From NCBI GenBank assembly GCA_015039315.1, contig WIDE01000214.1:1-29277 (forward strand): a stretch of DNA of 29,277 nt, given 5' to 3'. A model generated the notes under the pieces. The model made no database searches. It saw nothing but the letters and a program-made list of their open reading frames with translations, and was not told the origin of the DNA. Positions 10,988 to 20,245 of this stretch are shown piece after piece (position 1 is the stretch's first letter; each line of letters starts with the position of its first letter). The position numbers and the translations under genes are program-made. The DNA comes from Clavulina sp. PMI_390 (taxonomy: Eukaryota; Basidiomycota; Agaricomycetes; Cantharellales; Hydnaceae).

Positions 10988-12390
10988 TCATCTATTGGAT
11001 TGGGGTCCTGTTTTTTCGAACACGCGTGAAGCGCGGATGAAGCATACGAGCCGCTTGCATCCTTTCGGGGTGCCTAGAATGTCTTGGAGTTTGATCTCAC
11101 CTTTGTCATCTTTGAGTAGGTGGCGGTATCTAGTATGGAGAGGGCATTGGAGGAGAACGTGGTTGCGTGTTTGGAAGGCGCCACATAGGCATGCATGGGG
11201 TTCGGGTATGTGGAGGCACTCATAGTAGCTTCCTATGTGAGCGTGTCTGGTCCGGCACTGGATCAGGCGAGCGAAAGATTTTGGTGGGAGTGTGATTAGG
11301 CGTTTGGTGGGTCTTGTAGTGGGGGGGAATGAGTTGGCGGCGCGGAAGTCCGAGCGGTGTGGGTCGGCTGCTTGGGCGGCCCCTTCGCGGGTCCATCGCT
11401 CTCAGGTGGTCTTCTTTCGGGCGTTTCGGACGAATGCTGCTGAGGGTTTGGGATCCAGCGCGGGCTCTCCGCACGCTTGTTTTGCCAGGTTGTCTGCCAC
11501 CTCGTTGCCGAGGATGTCATGGTGTCCCGGTACCCACTCGATGTTGATCTGGATTTTGGGGTAGCGGTCAAGAATAGTGTAGGCGGCGTCTCGGAAGGAC
11601 AATGAGCACTGTTAGTCGAGGCCGGGGGTTCCTTTGTAGATTCGCTGAAGCGCTCCCGTGTTGTCTGCAAAGAACCAGGTGCGGTTGATGCCATGTAGGT
11701 TTCCCCACTAGTATGGTATTGCTTCGGCATAACATGCACCCTCGCTCAGCGCTCGCATCTCTGCATCGTAGACCTCGATCTCGCTCCCTAGGGGGATGCG
11801 TTTCTGGAATATGGCTTTGCCGCGGCGGAAGACTACTATTCCGGCTCCTGTCTGTCGGACTCCTTGTTTGAATTGGAGGGAACCGTCAGTGTAGATGACT
11901 AGGTCTGCCATGCTCGTCTCGAGCTGGCGAAGGCGTTTTCGATGGCGTTTTGCCCATCGGGTCTTCGGTGAGGCCCCCGCTTTGTTTTCCGGGACGCTGA
12001 TGTGTACCCGTTTGTCCACACGGTGCCATGGTACGCATGTTTTATCTATTTGCTCCGATGTAGTCACTATGTGTGTGGCCAGTCGATAGACAATTGTGGA
12101 CTTAGCGTTTATGGCCTCCCTTATTCTCCTGTTGGCCTGTCTTGTGGAGGCTCCAATTGGGCGGTCGTTATCGAGAGGGAGAGAGTAGAAATGGGACTCA
12201 ATGAGGCAGAGCGGAAGCAATTGTTGTGTCATGAGCACCGCACCAAACGTAAGTCGCCAATGAAAAGCAAACGCAGCCGCGGTGTTCCCAAGGCTAGCTT
12301 GGAGTCCCATAATATGGGTGATCCATCCGGTATAGTGTGTGGATATCAGAGAACGATAGCCATGATGTTGGACGCGGCAATCACTGGGCT
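10988..12390 (-). mobile_element. LINE (non-LTR retrotransposon) 3' remnant with RNase H domain
   Basis: One minus-strand reading frame runs from about 12390 to a stop at 10990-10988, interrupted by three nonsense codons (TAG after AEAIPY near 11708, TAA after TPGLD near 11610, TGA after ARKKTT near 11402). It encodes an RNase H domain with all four acidic positions: LVIYTDGS, YDAEMRAL, WFFADNTGAL and NEVADNLAKQ, plus the IEWVPGHH motif. Beyond it is the Cys/His segment HACLCGAFQTRNHVLLQCPL, which follows RNase H in many Tad1/I-type LINE ORF2 proteins. ORF2 normally also has endonuclease and reverse-transcriptase domains; none is visible here, so the copy is 5'-truncated as is usual for LINEs. 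It cannot be autonomous. The upstream limit near 12390 is where I lose the frame, not a defined junction. Confidence 0.85.
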
Positions 12391-12736
12391 CACCTCTTAA
12401 GTATCCTGAGGGCGGCGGATGCGGTCCACACGGCTACGAATGACCCCAGCATAATAAAAAGCTAACTGAGAATCAAAATACCGGGTAAATAGCATCTAAC
12501 GAATGCAGGATGGTGGGAGGAGGATGGGGAGAACGAAGTGCGGAACGTGGCAGTAACAGGCGGATTAGCATAGCGGGCACGGCCACCATGAGCGAGCCAA
12601 TCAGCTTCCGGTCGTTCTTCCCGCTCTTATATTGTTATACAAGCACCCGCGTTGCTTTGCATGAGATGAGACGTGTAGCCGCAGAGGGGTACTTAAGGGT
12701 GTGTGAGACGCTATTTCCACTAACAGGAGACGCGAG
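12391..12736. other. Spacer between LINE remnant and CACTA element
   Basis: No gene recognised. It ends in GAG (12734-12736), the left copy of the CACTA target-site duplication. An open frame from 12510 runs into the transposon end and is judged accidental. Confidence 0.5.
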
Positions 12737-12995
12737 CACTATGGTCGGACCACCGGCGGTTTTTCCGCCAGTTCAACCTATAGTGATTTGGGGCCAGATA
12801 CTAGCGTTTTTTCCGCCAGAAAACAGGCGGTTATTCCGTCGCTTTTCAGGCGGGAAACCCACTAGAAAAGTGGCGGATAAAGTGCTGCGATTTGTCCGAA
12901 TCCGCCAGGTTTATCTAGCGGAAAAACCGCCATTGTACTAGCGGTTTATCCGCCTTCAATACTGGCAGTTATGCTGCTGGCGGTTTGGCCGCCAT
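12737..12995 (+). repeat. Left terminal and subterminal repeats of CACTA element
   Basis: CACTATGG at 12737-12744 is followed by a block of inverted or degenerate motifs of the form AGCGG-A/T-rich-CCGCC: for example GGCGGTTTTTCCGCC at 12755-12769, GCGGAAAAACCGCC near 12918, GCGGTTTATCCGCC near 12941 and GGCGGTTTGGCCGCC near 12980. About nine full or half motifs occur. Each full motif is a small palindrome, so the array could form hairpins or bind a dimeric protein. Confidence 0.82.
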
Positions 12996-12999
12996 ATTT

Positions 13000-14249
13000 G
13001 TTCACACTATATTACTACGCAGAATCAATGCAGTTGATTTAGGTACTAATTTGATAATAGTTACATGTGATGGCAGGCAAAATTAGAACAAGATATGGGG
13101 AGAAAAAAGACCTCAAGAAGCGGAATGGCAACTCAAAGGTTGCAAGCTTCGAGAAGGGAGTACACGCAATCTGCTTCAATTGGCAGCATTCATCAAATCA
13201 AATCAACTCACATGGGATCAGCATAAGCAACCCTATGATAGGGTGCATGCAATGCACTGTCTTGTAAAAACGGAGGTGAGATGGGAACATTAGAAATAGC
13301 GTAAAAACCCACATACTATAAGAAGATGCGCATTACTTCTTGCTTCAGCACTGCTTCTGCTGCGCAGCGGCCTCGTAAGGCCCGGTAAGGGGATGTGCGC
13401 ACAGTGGCAGCACATTGCTCTCGAAGGGGGAGAATATGATATAACTCACCCTCATCGACAACAGCACCAGACCCATTTTTTGGAGCGCTGCAATCGCGAC
13501 AACAAGGCTGCGGGGAAACAGGGTCAGAGCTGTGACTTCGAGAGGGATGGGCTTGGGTCACGTGACCGATCGGTGCTAGTCAGAATCTCGATCTCGACAG
13601 TGACTGAGCGGTCAGAGCGGGGCCGCAATGCACGCACTAACATTGCGTTGCGCAAGAGAATTCAGGCTGCTAGTGAGAGAAGTTGATACAATGGCTGATG
13701 CCCCAAGGAATGATATGGGAAAGTCTTGCAGCAATGCCATTGTTGCGAGACTTTCCCGTGAGCAGTGGAGTCTGCTAATGTTGAGTCGGAGGGGGGAAAG
13801 TAGAGTGAAGAATCATGCGCAAGTGCTAATATTTATAGGCAAGCAAGCAATACCGCCATCAATCTTGAGATTCCATTCCCAGCTTGCTAATTCTATCTCC
13901 ACATGCAGTATCAGACCGGGCCAATTGAAAATGTTAGCTCTTTGACCTAATCGCTCCCCGCTTCCTGTTCTCTATGCCAGCGCTCAATGACCTTGCCAAC
14001 CAGGCTCACTTTGGCTGAAATGCTGCTAGCGCTCAAGAGAGTATTGAACATAAGGTCAAATCTAGCCCTGCTGTTCGATTGCCTGCTGCCGTCGAGATTT
14101 CGACCGCTTGCAGTGTCATCAGCCACTTTGTTGCGCCTCGCTGCAACAGTGCAACACTTCTTGCCTGCATGATGCTCCGTCCCATTACCATTGACCTCTG
14201 GCTGCGTCGTGCTCATCTCCCGCCCGAGACTGACGCAATACTGAGAGCG
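13000..14249. other. CACTA interior, left part
   Basis: Several short open frames on both strands lie between the left subterminal repeats and the gag fragment, but none is long or has a recognisable motif. The 13717-13757 hairpin is the only clear structure. Confidence 0.4.
13717..13757. repeat. Near-perfect inverted repeat (hairpin)
   Basis: Arms 13717-13736 and 13738-13757 are complementary over 20 positions, with the two exceptions forming G-U pairs in RNA. The single intervening base means the innermost pairs must open to form a loop. It lies inside the CACTA element in non-coding sequence. It could be a small foldback insertion or a structured transcript segment; nothing shows that it is expressed. 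Confidence 0.7.
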
Positions 14250-15298
14250 TGTCCACCTGCGTAAGACTGTCCTCCGAGTCTCTCCGCTCATCGACGTCGA
14301 TGATTGTGGAGCTGAGCGCTCACTGTCAGTAACCTTCCTTGCCAACCCTCGCCGCGAGTCCCCACATCTGTCTTCGCTTCGATACCACTACGCTTCACAG
14401 CCGCTACTGGCTCGCGCGCCCCTCGCTGCTCCTGCTACGGGGCATACGCTCCACCTGTCCATTCCGCGTACCACGCCTTTCAACGGTGCTGTGTCTGAGG
14501 CGTCCGACCGCATGAGCCATCACCGCGACCAAGCGCGCGACCACATTGACCAGCTCCTATTGGATAAATCGCCTGTGGTCGCGATGAGAAAGTGATCGCC
14601 AACGTCCTTCTGAACGCTAAGCCCCCTCTGCCACTGAACTACAACGGAGCGCCGAATGCTGAGGCGTTCCATCGCTTGGCTGCTGGGCTTGTCTTCTGAG
14701 AATCTAGCACAACCTCGACGGCCCCAAACTAGACAAAAAACGCGTCGAGCTTATGCAGAACTGTATCGACAGTGTCGCCCAATCGTGGTATTGCTCTCGC
14801 CGGACCAAGGATTGGATATTCCGCTCCCTGGTCTGCGCAATCCATGATCGCTTCATCGCTTGATCAACTCGCCTTGAAGCCGCTACCGAATGGAAAAACA
14901 TATCTCACTCGAGCAATCACGGTTCCCCCGGACTCTGGGCAAGGATGCGTGTGCTTGTTGTCCGACTTCCATTTTTCCCGGAAGACTGTACTCAAGCAAA
15001 GAAAGTTCCTGAGAAACTACCTAAGTTTATTCATGACCACCTTACACTCAATGAGAACATCTCCCCTGAGCTTGATACTGCTGGGGAGCTGGTCGCTGCC
15101 GCAGGAGATGTCGAGGATGGCCAACTCCTGGTCCACCTTCATCATGTTCACTTGGCCCTGATGGCTAATCACACCAATGACACCCTCCATCGCTCCACCC
15201 GCCTGTCTGCTGTCAACGATACCCTCGCTCAGCCTGCCGTCGCTGATATTCACCCCGCTCGCACTGCTACCACCCTGACCAATGGAGCTCTTGTCTAA
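14250..15298 (+). pseudogene. LTR-retrotransposon gag-like fragment, frameshifted
   Basis: Consecutive plus-strand pieces in different frames make a gag-like protein. The first frame, open from 14254, reads MSHHRDQARDHIDQLLLDK from 14512 and stops at 14593-14595. A shifted frame from 14587 reads KVIANVLLNAKPPLPLNYNG and then NAEAFHRLAAGLVF. Further pieces read LDKKRVELMQNCIDSVAQSW and DWIFRSLVCAIHDRFIA. The last frame, ending at 15298, contains KLPKFIHDHLTLNENISPEL and HPARTATTLTNGALV. The PPLPLNYNG.PN.E.F opening, W..L...I.DRFI and LP..I..(L) segments resemble Ty3/gypsy-type gag of fungi. At least two frameshifts and in-frame stops are present. No protease or reverse transcriptase follows, and no flanking LTRs were identified. 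A degenerate Cys/His segment near 15420-15470 might be a former zinc knuckle. It lies wholly within the CACTA element. Confidence 0.5.
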
Positions 15299-17267
15299 GC
15301 CAAACAACAATTCTGAGCATAATGCGACTAGTAAACTTCGTGCTAGAGCTAAGTTGAGTATCCTTGCTCCGCACTGTTCACTTGCATGTTCCTACAGCAA
15401 AACCGTAGGAGGTGTCTCATGTGCCGCTGTGCCAGTGCTCTGGACACAAGTTCGGTGCATAAAGCGGTTAAGCAAATGGTTATGCAAGTAACTGGAACTT
15501 TTGTAATAGATTCTCAACATTCGCTGCTGATCTATACTATCGGTTAGGTCACCAAAGACAGGTAGCTTTGTTTGCAACCTAGGCTCGCACCAGCGCAACT
15601 CACACCATTGGGGACTGTGAAACTAGGTCAGTTGTCAATTGAAATTGATAGTTTTGATGCTAATTCTAATTACCCAATGGTTCTTCCCCCAATGCCTATC
15701 ATTTTGTGTATATCTCACAACTAAGAGTCGATTTCCCATCTCGCATACCAAGCACTGTCGGGAGGAAAATCGCTTAGGTAGAGAAAATCTCCCCAACCCA
15801 CAGGGTTGCAAAGGACGAGATATATGTATATAGAATTGATGTGGTTCGGATAGGGGTAGATAGACGAATATAAACGGTTTATAAAACGTCTGATAGGAGG
15901 GGGTTTTACAAGTGTCAGATGAAGGGATGGATGGGATACTGGCTGATGATAGCTTGCAAGGCACTAGATGCTAATCTGAGGTCCACACACAGGTGGATAC
16001 TTCGCTCAGCTATTAGCCTACAGGAGAATATTCTCGTCTAGTCAATGCAGAGGTATTCCTCTCAGCAGTGATATATGGATGATTAGGGGGGATAGGTGGA
16101 TTGGACACTTGGGTGCACACAGGAAAATGGGCTAGGATTGCGGACACACCGATTTCCAACTGGATACAGGTCGTATTTATACTACGGCTACGGATCTTAG
16201 TAGTAGAGAATCGATTTAGGAAAGGAAAATGAGATCCTAGTTCCATGTGGTACACATGGACTGGATCTTGAAGGAATGGAACAAGAAATAATATCCGAAA
16301 CGCAAGGATAATGCGAATGGATATGTATCGACGAAAGGGGAACGGTTAGAAGAACCGATATATGAAGGGAAGGAATACCCGGGGAGAAGAGGGTGTAAAA
16401 ATAAGGATCTCCAGATTTTGGAAGTTATCAGGTCTGATCACGGAATCATATGTGACCGTATCATACGAGATGGTAGCAATTCTCCGCGTAGAAATCATGA
16501 AAGAAATGGAGGAGAAAACACGAAAAAGGTGTTGGGTAGGTAGGCCAGTGTTACCAAACATAAGGTGTCGGCGAATAAAGATGAAACGGACACGAAATAC
16601 GAAATGAAATGTGATTTTCCGGGAGATTATGAGAATGATTTGCGAGCGACGAGATCAGACGGCACACGAGGCTCTGAAACGATCCGCTCTTAATGACTCA
16701 TGTGAACATTAAATGAAATGGTTCACACCGGGATTAGGACTGCCTTTGCTTTGGTAGCGGGCGAGTACCTGAATCGTAGATAAGGAAAAATACGCCGGGA
16801 ATCGCTCCCTGCGCTTAGTACGAAAGGAAGAAATGAAATTATTAATTAAGATGCCATTTTGTGTGATATGGCGCTATATTACGTCTAATCTAGTGTAGGT
16901 ACAGGTGCAAGGATTTTCCCGCCGACAGCACCATACTTAGATTTGATAAATCATCATTGTTCTCTACAGAATCTGGTGTATAGTTAAGGAATAATAAAAA
17001 GGGTATGAGTAGCGATTAGATGGAGACAAGGTGGAGAAAACCTCTCCATTTTTGTAGAGACTACAGTGGAGAGATGGCTACTTTGTTGGAGACCTCATTG
17101 AGACTTTATGAGACTTTCCATAGGCCATATCGAGCCCATTAGTGGAGATTTCATCTGTACCTCTAATTGCATAGTGAGGAGCGCTAGGGTGAAGATTTAT
17201 AATATGAACAGACTAGAGCGAGTGGCTCTCATTGACATGAGTGATATGGTTTTGTGCTTGGCAAGGC
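15299..17267. other. CACTA interior without recognised genes
   Basis: AT-richer sequence with short open frames of random composition on both strands. A short perfect palindrome CCATGTG-GTA-CACATGG occurs at 16243-16259. Nothing resembling a CACTA transposase catalytic region was found. Confidence 0.45.
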
Positions 17268-17401
17268 GAGCGGAAAATCCGCCAAAGGAGAGGTCGCGGG
17301 GGAAACCCAAAATGGAAGAGGAAAAACCGCTAGTCTGTCAGTGGAAAATCCGCCATGAGGCCTGATCTGGCGGGTTTTCCGCCAGGATTCCCCCCATAGT
17401 G
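17268..17401 (-). repeat. Right terminal and subterminal repeats of CACTA element
   Basis: Four motifs of the same type as at the left end (AGCGGAAAATCCGCC near 17269, a GGAAAAACCGCT variant near 17319, GGAAAATCCGCC near 17343, and GGCGGGTTTTCCGCC at 17369-17383), then the terminal CCATAGTG ending at 17401. This end has fewer motifs than the left. Confidence 0.82.
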
Positions 17402-17750
17402 GAGATTTTGTCGTTTCAGCGTGAGGTGTACATCGACTATAACGGTAGCTGTGAATGCTACGTGGCATGGAGCTAAAAAGAGCCCGTATGAAGCCGGCGC
17501 TAACTGTTTGACTTGTATGAGGATCATAGATCGATTGTTAGGCACACTGCGTATCACAGATTAGGCTTGAGCCTTCGTGTGGCTTTGACAGAGCACTAGA
17601 GGTCGTGGTTGCGGTGGACTACATGAGTTTTATGAAACATGTTTATGTACATTGAAGCGTGATGATGAAGATTAAAGCTCCTTGGCACCTCCAGTATTAG
17701 TGGAGCTTTCCTGGTCTGGCACTCACAGCGCTGGTCAGCGGCGGCCCGCC
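17402..17750. other. Spacer between two DNA transposons
   Basis: Begins with GAG (17402-17404), the right target-site duplication of the CACTA element. No coding frame or other structure recognised. Confidence 0.45.
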
Positions 17751-18454
17751 GGAAACCACATTATGCTCGATGTCACTCGATCGGGTCGGCAACCAAGATC
17801 GACGGTGCCGAAGGGATCGACTAATCGAGCGCAACGTAGTTTAGCTACACTCTGTATTTAAAAGTAGCGCGTTCAGCATGATCCACCTGTGATAGTCTTA
17901 GCAGTGGATAATGGCAGTAGTTTTGATGCGTACAAAAGAACCCAAGCGGTTAATTCGAGGTCGCAATCATCCTGCTGCTCGACCTAAACCGGGAATTATT
18001 AGCTTCGGAGACTCTAGTCTAGCGGAGCTCATATAGAATCACTTAAATATTTCTGCGGCATTGTATCGTGCTGATCTCTAAGTCCTTATTTGATTTGCTG
18101 GCGAAGGTGATGCGGCGCAATCACGGGACTTGAAGTCCTAATCAATGGTACACGGAAAACCACCGTCACCGCATTCGTCTAACCTGTCTTCTGTATTTTG
18201 GGATGCCAGATGGGCATAGCGAGAGCCATGGAGCTGCTTATGGACAGGGGATTCAACAAAACAATAAATTATTCAAATGAACCTTAGAACGATTTCGCTC
18301 TCAATATAGAATAAATATAAAATATTGCGCTAGGAAAAAGAACAGGAACTGTGACTATAGATTGTATGATTCAGGGATATTGGGTGCCGAAAACAATGGA
18401 GATCATTCGTATTGTGCCAGGATGTGAACAACTCAAATACAAGAAGGCAATGGA

Positions 18455-18934
18455 TTGGGAAATAATTATTCTACGCGGGCAGACGGAGGAAATTATCTCA
18501 GACAGCCAGGAAAGATCCTTGAGCAAATAATATACCCGCATACACGGTATCGGCGATGCCGACGTTACACTTGTTTGTTCTCGCTTGAAGCCAAACAAGG
18601 CAAGTTGTTGGTTGCCAACATTTCGACAAGTCCACCACCACCATGCTACACAAGCAAGACGGCTACAGTGAGTCAAAGTGAGTTGTCTATCCTCATGTTT
18701 GCAGACGCTACACCTATGCCCCCGCTGGATGCCCAGTTGTACGACCGTCCTGCTCCGTCGCCACCACAACGCGTCAGCTTGGGCTGAGCTTCAACCTTCA
18801 CTGATACTCTTACGCTTCAAAGCTTGGACATGCGCCATGCTTCGCTTCATCCACTTTACTCTCCTATCGTACCGTTTAATTTTCACGCCTCGCTTACCCA
18901 CCATGCTGAGGTACTCCAGCTGAGGTCGCGCTAA
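18455..18934 (+). pseudogene. Open frame with one internal stop, unknown product
   Basis: A frame from 18455 to 18784 continues past a single TGA (18785-18787) to a TAA at 18932-18934. The latter part reads TLTLQSLDMRHASLHPLYSP and PFNFHASLTHHAEVLQLRSR, which has balanced composition. The TGA could be a mutated CGA codon. No domain recognised. It lies within the second TIR element and may be captured host sequence or chance. Confidence 0.25.
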
Positions 18935-18953
18935 CACAGTCTTTGAAATTTAG

Positions 18954-19325
18954 AGTTCCCAAATACCCAAGAGAAATTACGAGAACGATACCCCATAGTG
19001 AGTACCAATATGACTTATTTATGTCTTCTACCAGCTATCCAGCGCGGCGCTTGCTGGGGGCCTTGCAGTCGCTGCGGCACCAAAGTGAGTGACTTGAATT
19101 TTTTCCCCTAATATCCCGAGGACGCTCTGACGTGCCGCCCTGTCACTTCACCATCCCCCTGCCTAATTTTCACATCACGACAACACTTTCCACCCCCGCC
19201 ATAGCTATGTCGCTGACCACTTCCGGATTACCCGTAAGTCCACTACACGGCTTCACGAACATCCATTGGGCCGCCGCCCAGGCCCTCCCGACAAAGCAGC
19301 GGGGATTGCATCAGGGTCTAGAAAG
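18954..19325 (+). CDS. Possible small four-exon gene fragment, one hydrophobic segment
   Basis: Four short exons join in phase with GT-AG introns: 18954-18997, 19035-19084, 19205-19233, 19300-19325. The product fragment reads FPNTQEKLRERYPI, then ILSSAALAGGLAVAAAP (a Gly/Ala-rich hydrophobic segment), then NYVADHFRITPGIASGSRK. The first intron is only 37 nt, and neither a start codon nor a natural stop was secured. Phase agreement over three introns argues for a real exon set, but each exon is short enough for this to occur by chance. No family recognised. Position inside the 17751-19740 element could mean gene-fragment capture. Confidence 0.3.
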
Positions 19326-19740
19326 GTAAGCTGACGCTTCAGGTTACTTCACCCTGTATCACCCGACTCCGTTGTTTGCTCTTATGCTAACCTTTGGTTT
19401 AAGATGTAGACCTCACTTCTCGTGCTATAGCACATTCCATATTAAGGGTATGTGCCATGCTATCTAATTCGTTGAGAAGACCTTGTTAGCATTATGTTAT
19501 CGATTACACGGCGCTACTGGCTGTCATTTGTACATACACGAAACAAACATGAAATATATTTGCATTTTGCCTTGTGTAATAATCTATCAACGAGTCCACC
19601 GAAGTGAGCCAACCCGATTGCTTGACGTACTCATCGAGGCGTCGAGCTGTCGAAAACCTTCAAGGATGGCTCGATGGCTCGGCAGCTCGATTCAACAAGA
19701 TCGAACACGATCGAGCAGAATCGAGCATAAAGAGGTTTCC

Positions 19741-20245
19741 TGATGCGGCTCAGCGCGTAGTGTCAGTTGCTGGTCCGCGGCGTCAGATTGGTCGATAGCT
19801 TTTTACATCACTTCTCTGCCCTCATTATTCATTAAGCCCCAAACTTTTTGTACATGGGCTATCGTGATGTCGAGCATAAAATCGCTGGATGTCCCAGGTT
19901 TGCTAGTCCAATAGGATTTTATATCAGAGCTGCCATTTTTCCTATTTGTTCCTTCATACCCCTTTTTAGACAAAGGGATTGGCGGCGTCTGATGCTTATG
20001 AGTGCATGAAATAATAAGGGTCGGATATGAGACGGAATGAAAGAGCCAACTGTATACATCTGTTTACTGTATCTTTTGATTCTTGAAATTCAGGCCTTTG
20101 CAAGGCCCACGAGGTATGCATGTGGACGCCGCTGGCTTGCATGCACCGCCCGTGCCCCATCAACCTCTCTTCCTCTCCTTCTTGCTCTTTCCGCATCCCT
20201 CCACTACCACACCCCAGAGCGTAGAGCCGTTGGCCCATAGTGCTA
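19741..20245. other. Upstream flank of kinase copy 2
   Basis: No gene recognised. An extra TCGAGCATAAAATCG at 19868-19882 resembles the right arm of the neighbouring TIR element. The CT-rich sequence at 20160-20220 directly before the kinase start is plausible promoter or 5' UTR. Confidence 0.35.

Larger units (their letters stand above)
12737..17401. mobile_element. CACTA (EnSpm-type) DNA transposon, probably non-autonomous
   Basis: The left end starts CACTATGGTCGGACC at 12737 and the right end, read inward on the minus strand from 17401, starts CACTATGGGGGGAATCC. Both then carry a GGCGG-N5-CCGCCAG block. The flanking triplets are identical: GAG at 12734-12736 and GAG at 17402-17404, the 3-bp target-site duplication expected of CACTA elements. 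Many degenerate copies of the GGCGG/CCGCC motif fill both subterminal regions, as in CACTA elements where such repeats bind the transposase. I see no transposase ORF in the 4665-bp interior. It holds a degraded retrotransposon gag fragment at 14250-15298 and otherwise non-coding sequence, so mobility would need a transposase supplied from elsewhere. Confidence 0.85.
17751..19740. mobile_element. Second TIR-flanked DNA element, superfamily unclear
   Basis: The sequence from 17751 (GGAAACCACATTATGCTCGA) and the reverse complement from 19740 (GGAAACCTCTTTATGCTCGA) match at about 31 of 39 positions, continuing through CTCGATCG. Both subterminal regions are rich in TCGA/TCGAG motifs (17760-17830 and 19625-19730), again like transposase-binding repeats. 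Just outside, both flanks contain related GCTGGTC(A/C)GCGGCG(G/T)C blocks (about 17730 and 19773) in direct orientation. No exact target-site duplication was found, so the true ends may lie slightly beyond these arms. If the end is CAGG on the right arm, a hAT-type terminus is possible, but the left arm has CCGG. No transposase is visible. The interior includes the weak multi-exon model at 18954-19325. Confidence 0.55.

Noticed and set aside
12510..12941. 143-codon plus-strand open frame
   Set aside because: It crosses the precise left end of the CACTA element and reads through the palindromic repeats, so it is not an ancestral gene.
12737..12995. CRISPR-like array at the GGCGG/CCGCC repeats
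   Set aside because: Repeats are degenerate, palindromic and irregularly spaced in a eukaryotic genome, and they are explained as CACTA subterminal repeats.
16243..16259. CCATGTG-GTA-CACATGG palindrome as an operator
   Set aside because: A single short palindrome in the interior of a transposon with no gene beside it; no reason to assign regulation.
17751..19740. Firm assignment of the second TIR element to hAT
   Set aside because: The right arm could start CAGG, but the left has CCGG and no 8-bp duplication was found, so the superfamily is left open.
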